Shown here: piece after piece, positions 23,513 through 31,018 of the stretch
How positions within the stretch are numbered: the stretch's first letter is position 1
Layout of the letters: each line of letters begins with the position of its first letter
From: an uncultured Alphaproteobacteria bacterium
GTDB taxonomy: Bacteria > Pseudomonadota > Alphaproteobacteria > Micavibrionales > Micavibrionaceae
Direction: 5' to 3'
Length of the DNA stretch: 64,000 nucleotides
NCBI GenBank assembly: GCA_900696495.1
Contig: CAADGI010000012.1
Location: 62,001-126,000, forward strand
Notes under the pieces: generated by a model
Database searches by the model: none
Told to the model about the DNA's origin: nothing
What the model saw: the letters and a program-made list of their open reading frames with translations, nothing else
Translations under genes and position numbers: made by a program

Positions 23513-24028
23513 ATGTCTTTATTTTCAGCGATTTCAAAACTTATCACGGGCATGGTTGGCGATCAGCGTGAAAACAGGCCGGAGGACGTGCGGAAAGTTA
23601 AAAGTGCGCTTGATCGGCTCGGCTATTTTGATTTCAGGAAAGAGCCGGAGCCGCATGGCTATGTCACCCGCGAAATGGATTCAGGGATCAAACGCTATCA
23701 GAAAGAGCGTGGCCTGCGCGTTGATGGCTGGCTCAGGCCGGGCGGCGAGACCGAGAGTGCTTTGAAAAGAGATTTAAAGCGCAATGTTTCAGATGATATC
23801 CAAAAAGAAGAATTGTTACCGCCTAAGATTCCCGGGACAAATATACCTGATGAAGGTGTTCCAGAAGATTATGTAAGGCCGGATTGGGATAAAAATAATC
23901 GGGTTTACGAAACAGATAAAGAAATTGAAAAGATGCCGCCTCTGTTTGACTTCGGTATTTTTGAACAATACGATCGTGAGGCTGAGGATAATATCGAAGA
24001 TATTATTAAAGGTACTCGAAGAAGATAG
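23513..24028 (+). CDS. peptidoglycan-binding-like domain protein
   Basis: 171 residues. The region about 25-90 (VRKVKSALDRLGYFDF, then SGIKRYQKERGLRVDGWLRP) matches the PG_binding_1 helical repeat, which binds peptidoglycan or serves as a spacer. There is no clear signal peptide. The acidic C-terminal half is unassigned. AGGA lies six bases before the ATG at 23513; the ATG at 23498 is less likely. Base composition changes abruptly near 23765: the N-terminal domain is GC-rich, the C-terminal half AT-rich. The next gene follows at once. Confidence 0.7.
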   Translation: MSLFSAISKLITGMVGDQRENRPEDVRKVKSALDRLGYFDFRKEPEPHGYVTREMDSGIKRYQKERGLRVDGWLRPGGETESALKRDLKRNVSDDIQKEELLPPKIPGTNIPDEGVPEDYVRPDWDKNNRVYETDKEIEKMPPLFDFGIFEQYDREAEDNIEDIIKGTRRR

Positions 24029-24036
24029 AGACTTTG

Positions 24037-24519
24037 ATGCAGTCAAAATTTTTTTGCATTTTTAGCATTATTCTTTGCTTTGTTGTTTTTGTATCAACAA
24101 CGCCATCTCTTGCAGCGCAAGCTTATAAGATAAAAATCAAAAATCTTGATTCGTCTGAAACTCATGAGACCTTATGTGTTGGAAGCAAGGGCATCTGTTT
24201 TTCAACGCTCGATTTTTCTTTCGATAGAAACGGAAGCGCGCAGAAAATTGATGTTCTTGTTTTTATTGAAGATGAAAAAGTGGATATACGATTTAAGTCG
24301 AATGGATTACGTTTATCTACCGCTTCAAAAGGCTGGAATAGTTTTTATGAACACATAGATGCTTTTTCAAGTGAACCACAGCTTGTGAAGCTTTACTCCC
24401 CCAATCCTGCAATCATGGATGATGATCGATATTCGGTTCCACTTGTCGTCCGACCGCCCAATACATTTCTGACAGAAGTTTCAATTATTCTTGAATCTAC
24501 CACGGTAGAAAAAGAATAA
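24037..24519 (+). CDS. secreted hypothetical protein, AT-rich
   Basis: A 160-residue protein with a signal peptide (MMQSKFF start, hydrophobic core to about 24, TPSLAA-QA). The mature part looks like an immunoglobulin-like beta domain (strands KIKIKNLDSS and KIDVLVFIEDEKVDIRF) with two Cys residues. No family is recognised. The ATG at 24037 is preferred over the TTG at 24034. It begins eight bases after the peptidoglycan-binding gene and is convergent with ftsK. AT-rich composition supports joint acquisition with the 3' part of its neighbour. Confidence 0.6.
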   Translation: MQSKFFCIFSIILCFVVFVSTTPSLAAQAYKIKIKNLDSSETHETLCVGSKGICFSTLDFSFDRNGSAQKIDVLVFIEDEKVDIRFKSNGLRLSTASKGWNSFYEHIDAFSSEPQLVKLYSPNPAIMDDDRYSVPLVVRPPNTFLTEVSIILESTTVEKE

Positions 24520-24524
24520 GGATA

Positions 24525-27053
24525 TTAAGCATCACTGAAGTGGTTGCCGACGAGGACTTCGCGTTTGCCGGTGGCGTTGGCCTTGGAAATGACGCCCTGG
24601 CGTTCCATTTCCTCGATGATCCGCGCGGCGCGGTTATAGCCGATTTGCAGGTAGCGCTGCACGAAGCTGGTTGAGGCCTTGCCCTCGCGCGCCACCAGCG
24701 CCACGGCCTGGTCGTAAAGCTCGTCGACGCCTTCGCCGCCACCGCCGCCGCCAAACATGGCGTTCATGACTTCGTTATCGCCGAAATCGTCTTCGCCTTC
24801 GGTGACTTCGGTGACGTAATCGGGTTCGCCCTGGTCTTTGAGGAAGTCGACGACTTTTTCGACTTCGTTATCTGAAACGAACGGCCCGTGGACGCGCGTG
24901 ATGCGGCCGCCCGGCGCCATGTAGAGCATGTCGCCCATGCCGAGAAGCTGCTCGGCGCCGGATTCGCCGAGGATGGTGCGGGAGTCGATTTTTGACGTGA
25001 CCTGGAAGGAAATGCGGGTCGGGAAGTTCGCCTTGATGACGCCGGTGATGACGTCGACGGAGGGGCGCTGGGTCGCCATGATGAGGTGGATGCCGGCGGC
25101 GCGCGCCATCTGGGCGAGGCGTTGGATGGCGTTCTCGACATCTTTCCCGGCGACGAGCATGAGGTCGGCGAATTCGTCGACGATGACGACGATGTAAGGA
25201 AGATCATTAAGGTCGAGCGGTTGTTCCTCGAAGATCGCCTGGCCGGTGCCGGGATCGAAACCGGTCTGGATTTTGCGCATGATGGTCTCGCCTTTTTTCT
25301 TCGCCTCGCGCAGGCGCTCGTTGTAGCCCTCGATGTTGCGGACGCCGAGTTTCGACATGGCGCGGTAGCGGTCTTCCATTTCGCGCACCGCCCATTTGAG
25401 CGCGACGACGGCCTTGCCGGGTTCGGTGACGACGGGTGAGAGAAGATGCGGGATGTCCTGGTAAACGGAGAGTTCGAGCATTTTGGGGTCGATCATGATG
25501 AAGCGGCATTGCTCGGGCGAGAGACGGTAAAGCAGCGAAAGGATCATCGTGTTGACGGCGACGGATTTGCCGGAGCCCGTGGTTCCGGCGACGAGAAGGT
25601 GCGGCATCTTCGCGAGGTCGGCGAGGATGGGTTGGCCGGAAATATCTTTGCCGAGCACGAGAGGAAGTTTCGCGGTGCCGGTTTCGTAGGTGCGCGAGGA
25701 GAGAAGCTCCTGCATGTAGACGATCTGGCGTTCCTTGTTGGGCAGTTCGATGCCGATGACGTTGCGGCCGGGAACGGTGGCGCAGCGCACGGAAACGGCG
25801 GACATCGAGCGCGCGATATCGTCGGCGAGGGAAATGACGCGGGAGGTTTTCGTGCCGGGCGCGGGTTCGAGTTCATAGAGCGTGACGACGGGGCCGGGTG
25901 AAATGCTGACGATGTCGCCCTGCACGTTGAAATCGGCAAGGACGTTTTGAAGAAGCTCGGCGTTCTTGCGGAGCGCGTCTTCATTGAGATCGTTGTGCTC
26001 GGCGTTTTTGGGCGGCGATTGGATGAGGGTGAGCGGCGGCAATTCCCAGTCGCCGGAGGCAAAGCTCATCTTGCGCTGGCCGTTGCCGCCGGAGGCTTTT
26101 TTCATTTTTTTCGCGACAACGGGTATAGCGGGCGGGGCGGGACCGGTGACGGCCTGGGCCAGCGTGCGCACGGTGCGCTCGGGCCTGTCGAAGCTGCCGA
26201 CATCTTCCTCTTCATCCTCGTCTTCGGATTCGTCCTTTTCATCCTCGTCATGGATTTCGCCGGTGTTGATGGCGGGCGCGCGCTTCGGCTTGGCGGGTTC
26301 GCCGCGCAGATTCTTCAGGAAGACCAGCGGCTGCGGACGGTAGGACGGGTCGTTGTGATGCAAAACCCAGTTCACGAAATTGGATGCGGCGGTCCATGCG
26401 AAGAGCGCGGTCGCGGCAATGAGGGCATTGAAGCCATGAAAGGCCGCGCCAAGCTCTTCCGACGTGACGGCGATGGAAAATAAAAACGCGAGTCCCGCGA
26501 CGATGGCGGCAGTGACAACAAAAAATCCGTGATCGAAAAACGGCGCAATCCCGGTGCCGAATTCGCTGAGGCTTTCGAGGATCAAGGTGCCCGCGCTGCT
26601 GCCGAGGAAGGGATGCACCATCCAGCCGCCGGAAGAGATTTGCGCGGCGGCGACGGGAAGCGCGACGGCGGTGATGACGAGCGCTATGGCGCGGAGCCAT
26701 GCGGGGCTCAGAATTTCGCGGCGGAAGAGGCGGATGCTCCAGGCGATCAGGCCGGCGGCGAAAACAAAACCGCCGATGCCGATGGTCTGCAGGAGGAGAT
26801 CGGACAGCCAGGCGCCGGGCGCGCCCATCCAGTTATTGATGGGGCCTGCGGCAAATGTCCCGGCGGTATTCGAGGACGGGTCGGCGTGGTCGTAGCTGGC
26901 CAGCGCCACGAACAGAAACAGGCCGAGCGCGCCGAGCGTTCCGGCGAAAATATCGAGCAGCCGGCGGGCCATGAAGGCCTGGACGGATTCGGGCAAACGG
27001 AAGATCGAACGTTTTTTCCGCCGGTGGCGGTAAATGGTACGGGAGCGGGACAT
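24525..27053 (-). CDS. ftsK: DNA translocase FtsK
   Basis: 842 residues. Four membrane helices (about 30-200) anchor it at the division septum. A charged Pro/Glu-rich linker (about 250-330) is short compared with E. coli. The alpha/beta motor has Walker A VAGTTGSGKSVAVN and Walker B YIVVIVDEFADLM, and the C-terminal gamma winged helix (TSFVQRYLQIGYNRAARIIE) reads KOPS sites. It pumps DNA to resolve chromosome dimers with XerCD. MSRSRTIYRHRRKKRS from 27053 is preferred over the in-frame ATG at 27092. Confidence 0.97.
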   Translation of the reverse strand: MSRSRTIYRHRRKKRSIFRLPESVQAFMARRLLDIFAGTLGALGLFLFVALASYDHADPSSNTAGTFAAGPINNWMGAPGAWLSDLLLQTIGIGGFVFAAGLIAWSIRLFRREILSPAWLRAIALVITAVALPVAAAQISSGGWMVHPFLGSSAGTLILESLSEFGTGIAPFFDHGFFVVTAAIVAGLAFLFSIAVTSEELGAAFHGFNALIAATALFAWTAASNFVNWVLHHNDPSYRPQPLVFLKNLRGEPAKPKRAPAINTGEIHDEDEKDESEDEDEEEDVGSFDRPERTVRTLAQAVTGPAPPAIPVVAKKMKKASGGNGQRKMSFASGDWELPPLTLIQSPPKNAEHNDLNEDALRKNAELLQNVLADFNVQGDIVSISPGPVVTLYELEPAPGTKTSRVISLADDIARSMSAVSVRCATVPGRNVIGIELPNKERQIVYMQELLSSRTYETGTAKLPLVLGKDISGQPILADLAKMPHLLVAGTTGSGKSVAVNTMILSLLYRLSPEQCRFIMIDPKMLELSVYQDIPHLLSPVVTEPGKAVVALKWAVREMEDRYRAMSKLGVRNIEGYNERLREAKKKGETIMRKIQTGFDPGTGQAIFEEQPLDLNDLPYIVVIVDEFADLMLVAGKDVENAIQRLAQMARAAGIHLIMATQRPSVDVITGVIKANFPTRISFQVTSKIDSRTILGESGAEQLLGMGDMLYMAPGGRITRVHGPFVSDNEVEKVVDFLKDQGEPDYVTEVTEGEDDFGDNEVMNAMFGGGGGGEGVDELYDQAVALVAREGKASTSFVQRYLQIGYNRAARIIEEMERQGVISKANATGKREVLVGNHFSDA

Positions 27054-27242
27054 GATTTTAAGGCCGGACAAAGGAGTGAAATAACTATCCACAGCCTACC
27101 GCGCTTTGGTCATAAAAACAAGAAAGCAGGCGTGTTTTATTGATTTTTGCGATGCTCCGGCCGCGGCCATGAGGCCCGGATTAACGATTTATTAACCATT
27201 AGGGGAGTATTTAGATAAAGCCCAAAAACACGGAGAAACGCC

Positions 27243-27620
27243 ATGACCATGTCAAAAGCGAGCGGGGGAGAACGCAAAACGCCCCCCGTCGAATACTCGG
27301 TTTATATATTTCACAGGCCCTTTCATAACGACAACAGCGTCGATCCATGCCCGAAGTGGGAGAGGCGCCACACCACACGTACGGCGGAAGCCGCTTACCG
27401 CAAGGCTGAAAAATTATTCAGGACGAACGAATACGACCGGGTCGAGATCAAGAAGAAGTTTTTCGACCGCCGGGCGAAGCGCCGGTTCGACAAAACGCTG
27501 AAAATATACCGCGAAACGGAAGACAGACTGGTTGGTATGTTTATTTCGTTTTTGCTGGTGGTGATGGCCGGATGCGCGCTGACGGGCATGGCGCTCTTGT
27601 TCCTGCTGCCGTCCGATTAA
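27243..27620 (+). CDS. hypothetical tail-anchored membrane protein
   Basis: A 125-residue protein with a basic, helical cytosolic part (KWERRHTTRTAEAAYRKAEK onward, rich in Arg, Lys and Phe) and a single C-terminal membrane helix (about 99-121, FISFLLVVMAGCALTGMALL). The arrangement is that of a tail-anchored inner-membrane protein. ACGGAGAAACGCC precedes the ATG. No family is recognised. It is divergent from ftsK. Confidence 0.55.
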   Translation: MTMSKASGGERKTPPVEYSVYIFHRPFHNDNSVDPCPKWERRHTTRTAEAAYRKAEKLFRTNEYDRVEIKKKFFDRRAKRRFDKTLKIYRETEDRLVGMFISFLLVVMAGCALTGMALLFLLPSD

Positions 27621-27638
27621 ATCAGTAATCTCTTTCTG

Positions 27639-27746
27639 TCATCCCCGCGGCAACGCGAAGCGTTGCTGAAACGGCGGGAATCTGTAAAGAGCGCGGCAAG
27701 GCCGCGCACCTTTGTTTTGCCAGTCCCCCGCCTTCGCGGGGGTGAC
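27639..27746. repeat. R3 palindromic repeat, copy 2
   Basis: Starts GTCATCCCCGCGG and ends CCCCCGCCTTCGCGGGGGTGAC. The core GCGCGGCAAGGCCGCGC and the small hairpin AACGCGAAGCGTT match the plan of the other copies. It lies between two convergent genes. Confidence 0.8.
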
Positions 27747-27798
27747 ATAGATAAGCGAGAGTGACATAGATAAGCGGGGGTGACATAGATAAAAAGTG
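27742..27798. repeat. three-copy 19-base tandem repeat at the R3 end
   Basis: GTGACATAGATAAGCG begins at 27742 and 27761, and GTGACATAGATAA at 27780, each 19 bases apart with small changes in the GC tail. The unit is the R3 terminus (GGTGAC) plus flank, so the array likely grew by slippage at the repeat boundary. Confidence 0.75.
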
Positions 27799-27817
27799 GC
27801 GGCAGCATTGACAATAA

Positions 27818-28159
27818 TCAGTCAAGAATGGCCAAGGGATCTTTGGCGACGGCCTCGGCAACCTGGTCGTAAATGTCGGCGTTATGCTCCATCTGCTCGC
27901 GGATCGGCTCATTCTGAAGGGCGAGTTTGCGGAACAGGGTGGCCGTGTCGTGCAGAAGGCGGGCGCTCAGCCGGGCATATGTCTGGCCGCCGGGCGCCGC
28001 GCCGCGCGGATCTTTTTCCATCATCTCGGCCAGGCGTTCATAGATGGCGGCATTCTCCGTCATATCCTTTCTGACGCCTTCATTCTGCTCGGCCAGCGTC
28101 CGGAAAAAAGTGGCGGCGTCTTTCAACAAATCGACAGTGATGGCCGCATAGGTCGGCAT
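27818..28159 (-). CDS. two-repeat helical protein, function unknown
   Basis: A 113-residue protein made of two homologous halves. YAAITVDLLKDAATFFRTLA with EQNEGVRKDMTENAAIYERL pairs with YARLSARLLHDTATLFRKLA and LQNEPIREQMEHNADIYDQV; both continue to a KDP motif. Each half is about 48 residues and predicted helical. The ATG at 28159 lies two bases after the prephenate dehydratase stop, so it is co-translated; a longer frame to 28309 overlaps that gene and is rejected. No family is recognised. Confidence 0.65.
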   Translation of the reverse strand: MPTYAAITVDLLKDAATFFRTLAEQNEGVRKDMTENAAIYERLAEMMEKDPRGAAPGGQTYARLSARLLHDTATLFRKLALQNEPIREQMEHNADIYDQVAEAVAKDPLAILD

Positions 28160-28161
28160 GA

Positions 28162-29046
28162 TCAGAACTCGCTCTGGTTCTTTCTGTACGTACGGCGGAG
28201 GCCATGGGCGGGCCAGGCGCCCAGGAATTTCACGTCCTTGGCGTAAAAGCCAAGTTCCTCGAGCGCGAGGCGGAAGGCGGTGCTTTCGGGGTGACCTTCG
28301 ATCTCGCAATAGAATTGCGCGCCCTGGAAGTTCGGGTCGATATAGGATTCCAGCTTGGCGAGGCTCAAATTATTAGTCGCGAAGCCGCCGAGGCTTTTGT
28401 AAAGCGCGGCAGGGATGTTGCGGACCTCGAACAATATGGCGCTCAGCGTATCGCCGTCCTTTTCATCGAGTTTTGGGATTTCCGGTTCGGACGAGAGGAT
28501 AATGAACCGTGTCGTGTTGTGTCTGGCGTCCTGTACGTCTTCCTCGATAATGTGCAGGCCGTAAATCTGCGCGGCGAGTTCGGAGGCGATGGCGGCGTGG
28601 GCGGGGTCGTTCATCTGCGAAATTTCCTCCGCCGCGCCCGCGGTGTCGGCGTGGATATGGGCTTTCAATCCCAGGCGCTGGATGGTCTTGCGGCATTGGG
28701 GAATCGCGTGCACGTGCGAGTGTACGTGTTTGATGGATTCCTTTTTCGCGCCCTTGACGCCGAGCAGATGGTGGCGGATGGGCAGGAAATATTCGCCGAT
28801 GATGAAAAGGTCGCCCTTGGGCATCAGGTGGTGGACGTCGGCGACGCGCCCGGCCAGCGTGTTGTCGATCGGGATCATGGCGAGGCCGGTTGCGCCCTCG
28901 CGCACGGCATTGAAGGCGTCCTCGAAGGTCGGGCAGGGCACGGTTTCCATGCCCGGATAGACCGCCCGGCAGGCAAGATCGGAATAGGCTCCCTTCATAC
29001 CCTGGAAGGCTATTTTGCCTTTATTATCCCGGGCTTTTTTAACCAT
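28162..29046 (-). CDS. pheA: prephenate dehydratase with ACT domain
   Basis: A 294-residue monofunctional enzyme converting prephenate to phenylpyruvate in phenylalanine synthesis. The catalytic domain (about 8-190) has GKIAFQGMKGAYSDLACRA and the essential TRF motif in RHNTTRFIIL. The ACT domain (about 205-285) has GGFATNNLSLAKLESY, where the usual ESRP is ESYI, so phenylalanine feedback may differ. A two-repeat protein gene follows at once. Confidence 0.94.
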   Translation of the reverse strand: MVKKARDNKGKIAFQGMKGAYSDLACRAVYPGMETVPCPTFEDAFNAVREGATGLAMIPIDNTLAGRVADVHHLMPKGDLFIIGEYFLPIRHHLLGVKGAKKESIKHVHSHVHAIPQCRKTIQRLGLKAHIHADTAGAAEEISQMNDPAHAAIASELAAQIYGLHIIEEDVQDARHNTTRFIILSSEPEIPKLDEKDGDTLSAILFEVRNIPAALYKSLGGFATNNLSLAKLESYIDPNFQGAQFYCEIEGHPESTAFRLALEELGFYAKDVKFLGAWPAHGLRRTYRKNQSEF

Positions 29047-29174
29047 GACCGCTTCCTTGCGAAAATTTCGGTTGAATGACTACAGACATTGGGTATAACA
29101 CTCTCGACAACTGCCCTCAACCGGGATATTTTCGAAAAACGTAAAGAAAACAGTACAGATAGCCACACCCGCCG

Positions 29175-29816
29175 ATGTCCCTTGAATCCAATAAAATCTT
29201 CGCTGCCGTTCTTGTCGCCGGAATTACCGCCATGCTCGGCGGATTCGTCGCGGAAGTCATGATTCACCCGCACGAGCTGGAGACCGACGTCGTCAGCATC
29301 GAGGGCGCGCCGGAAGAAGGCGCAGCCGCCGGGCCCGCCGGGCCGGAGCCGATTTTACATTTAATCGCGACAGCCGATATCGCGAAGGGCGAGAAACTTT
29401 CGAAGGCCTGCGCGTCGTGCCACAATTTCCAAAAGGGCGACCCTGCGAAAATCGGGCCGACTTTGTGGGATACGGTCGGGCATAAGAAAGGCGGCCATGC
29501 GGGCTTTGCCTATTCGGAAGGCATGACCGCCAAGGGGGGCACGTGGACTTATGCCGACCTCAACAAATTCCTCTGGAAGCCGAAGGCTTTCGTTCCCGGC
29601 ACGAAGATGAGTTTCATCGGCCTTAAAAAGCCGGAGGACCGCGCGGCGATCATCGCGTGGCTGCGGACGCTGGAAGATTCGCCGCCGCCGATGCCCTCAC
29701 AAGGCGAGATCGACGCCGAGGCGAAAGAGTTGGCGCCGCCCGCTGAAGCGGCAGCGGATGCAGCCGCGGTTCCGGCTGAAGGCGAGAAGCCCGCCGAAGC
29801 GCCGAATGGGCATTAA
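29175..29816 (+). CDS. membrane-anchored class I cytochrome c
   Basis: 213 residues. An N-terminal membrane anchor (about 8-27, AAVLVAGITAMLGGFVAEVM) and an acidic linker precede the haem domain (about 60-170). The haem site is CASCH (about 79-83) and the distal Met is in GTKMSFIGL, with an alphaproteobacterial insert GPTLWDTVGHKKGGHAG. It resembles CycM/c552, which carries electrons from complex III to terminal oxidases. The tail is Ala/Pro/Glu-rich. Divergent from pheA. Confidence 0.93.
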   Translation: MSLESNKIFAAVLVAGITAMLGGFVAEVMIHPHELETDVVSIEGAPEEGAAAGPAGPEPILHLIATADIAKGEKLSKACASCHNFQKGDPAKIGPTLWDTVGHKKGGHAGFAYSEGMTAKGGTWTYADLNKFLWKPKAFVPGTKMSFIGLKKPEDRAAIIAWLRTLEDSPPPMPSQGEIDAEAKELAPPAEAAADAAAVPAEGEKPAEAPNGH

Positions 29817-29828
29817 TCAAAAATAACT

Positions 29829-29907
29829 GTCGTCCCGGCGAAAGCCGGGATATATCTTGACGGCGGCGCAAACATCTCCATGGACCCCGGCTTCCGCCGG
29901 GGTGACG
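29829..29907. repeat. R4 paired hairpin repeat, copy
   Basis: GTCCCGGCGAAAGCCGGGAT and ACCCCGGCTTCCGCCGGGGT are two hairpins in inverted orientation across about 30 bases, ending GTGACG. It follows the cytochrome c gene and can act as its transcript end. Confidence 0.75.
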
Positions 29908-29924
29908 GTGTGAATAATGTCTCT

Positions 29925-30149
29925 TCAATCCTTCGAAAAAACGCGCGGCATGGATTTCACAAGGTTTAAAAACATCGCCGCCGTACCCGACTCCGCTGCG
30001 CGGTAATATTCCAGAAGCGTTTTTTCTTCTTCCGTGATATGGCCAAGTCTGGTCGATAATTCCAGGTCGCCCAGCCTTGCAAAATCCGAAAAATACGTCA
30101 ATCGCCGACGGGGATTTTCTTTTTCATGTCCTGTCTGCACACACGGCAT
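29925..30149 (-). CDS. small hypothetical protein divergent from the XRE regulator
   Basis: Up to 74 residues, predicted mostly helical (LGHITEEEKTLLEYYRAAES, then MFLNLVKSMPRVFSKD). The start is uncertain: the ATG at 30149 is the centre of a perfect palindrome, which would put the operator on top of the start codon; a TTG further in (about 30098) is an alternative. No family is recognised. If real, it and the XRE gene share the palindromic control region. Confidence 0.4.
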   Translation of the reverse strand: MPCVQTGHEKENPRRRLTYFSDFARLGDLELSTRLGHITEEEKTLLEYYRAAESGTAAMFLNLVKSMPRVFSKD

Positions 30150-30158
30150 GCCGTGTGT
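30139..30158. promoter_or_regulatory. perfect 20-bp palindrome, putative operator 1
   Basis: ACACACGGCATGCCGTGTGT is its own reverse complement. It lies between the divergent small gene and the XRE regulator, 22 bp centre to centre from a second palindrome, so both would face the same side of the helix. Dimeric XRE repressors bind such sites. Confidence 0.7.
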
Positions 30159-30162
30159 ATAG

Positions 30163-30178
30163 GCACGTTATAACGTGC
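30163..30178. promoter_or_regulatory. perfect 16-bp palindrome, putative operator 2
   Basis: GCACGTTATAACGTGC is its own reverse complement and contains a TTATAA core that could be a -10 element. It ends ten bases before the ATG at 30188 of the XRE gene. It shares the outer GCACG/CGTGC flavour, not the exact sequence, with operator 1. Confidence 0.7.
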
Positions 30179-30187
30179 GAGATTTTT

Positions 30188-30454
30188 ATGCAACCTTTAA
30201 AGCGTAAAAATCCGATGAACATTAAAAAATCACTGGGAAAATCCTTAAGGACGTTCAGAAAGCAAAAAGGGTGGACGCAGGAAGAAGCCGAGCTTCATAC
30301 AGGGGTTGCTTACCGTACAATCCAGGACATAGAAAGCGGCCTCTCCCAGTTGACAATCGTTACCCTGTTTAAAATTTCCCGGGCCATGAAAATAAAACCC
30401 GGTCAGTTTTTAGAGCCCGTCTGGAAAGAATGGCTGAAAAGCCGGAAAGATTAA
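30188..30454 (+). CDS. XRE-family helix-turn-helix regulator
   Basis: An 88-residue protein, or 79 from the ATG at 30215. The HTH domain (about 14-75) is canonical: LGKSLRTFRKQKGWTQEEAE, then VAYRTIQDIESGLSQLTIVT, and LFKISRAMKIKPGQFLEP. It lacks a sensor or peptidase domain, so it is a simple repressor. Two perfect palindromes directly upstream suggest autoregulation and control of the divergent small gene. DNA is less GC-rich than its neighbours. Confidence 0.85.
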   Translation: MQPLKRKNPMNIKKSLGKSLRTFRKQKGWTQEEAELHTGVAYRTIQDIESGLSQLTIVTLFKISRAMKIKPGQFLEPVWKEWLKSRKD

Positions 30455-30464
30455 TTCAATCTCC

Positions 30465-30567
30465 CGTCATCCGCGAGTCGCATTTATGCAGCGCGGCGAT
30501 CCAGGAAAGAATCAAGATTCTGGATTGCTTCATCCCCCGGATCAGGTCCGAGGTCCTCGCAATGATG
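30465..30567. repeat. R1 palindromic repeat, full copy
   Basis: CGTCATCCGCGAGTCGC at the left, GGCGATCCAGG and TCTGGATTGCTTCATC in the middle, GGTCCTCGCAATGATGG at the right. Same plan as 21498-21579. It fills the gap between the XRE regulator and the convergent holC. Confidence 0.8.
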
Positions 30568-30568
30568 G

Positions 30569-31018
30569 TTAAATATCTTTCTTTTCCCAGGATTTTTCGC
30601 CCTGCTGCCAGTAGGTGAGGGCGTGGCCGGAGTCTTTGTATGATTTCCAGCGCGCGCGGCCTCGCGTGATTTGCTCAGGGTCGCGGCCATCGAGCATTTC
30701 GCAGCAAAGTTTGTAGTCGCCGATATTTTCGGCGCTTGTTCCCTGCGTAAGGATGATGACGTCGGCGTTGTTGGGGTTGTCGTTCGAGGATGTCAGGTAG
30801 ACGGGCTGGAGTTTTTCATGGCCGTCTTTTTTCGTGCCGTGGGGCAGGAAGACGTCGGCACGGAAAACCCAGAGATGCTCGCTTAAACGCTCGGCTTCTT
30901 TTTCATCGGCGGTTTTGACGAGGATGCGGTGGCCGTTTTCAAGCGCGCGCGTCAGGAGGCCGGGCAGGACCTGCTCGAGCGACTGGCGTTCCATGTGATA
31001 GAAGCGCACCTCGGTCAT
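30569..31018 (-). CDS. holC: DNA polymerase III chi subunit
   Basis: A 149-residue clamp-loader accessory protein that binds SSB. MTEVRFYHMERQSLEQVLPG and the segment ADEKEAERLSEHLWVFR, with FLPHG after it, match the family; so does GHALTYWQQ near the end. The ATG overlaps the stop of the upstream aminomutase-family gene (ATGA). holC normally follows pepA directly; here one gene has been inserted between them. Confidence 0.92.
   Translation of the reverse strand: MTEVRFYHMERQSLEQVLPGLLTRALENGHRILVKTADEKEAERLSEHLWVFRADVFLPHGTKKDGHEKLQPVYLTSSNDNPNNADVIILTQGTSAENIGDYKLCCEMLDGRDPEQITRGRARWKSYKDSGHALTYWQQGEKSWEKKDI

Noticed and set aside
27742-27798. CRISPR array
   Set aside because: The three units are 19 bases with no spacers between them; no cas gene is present.
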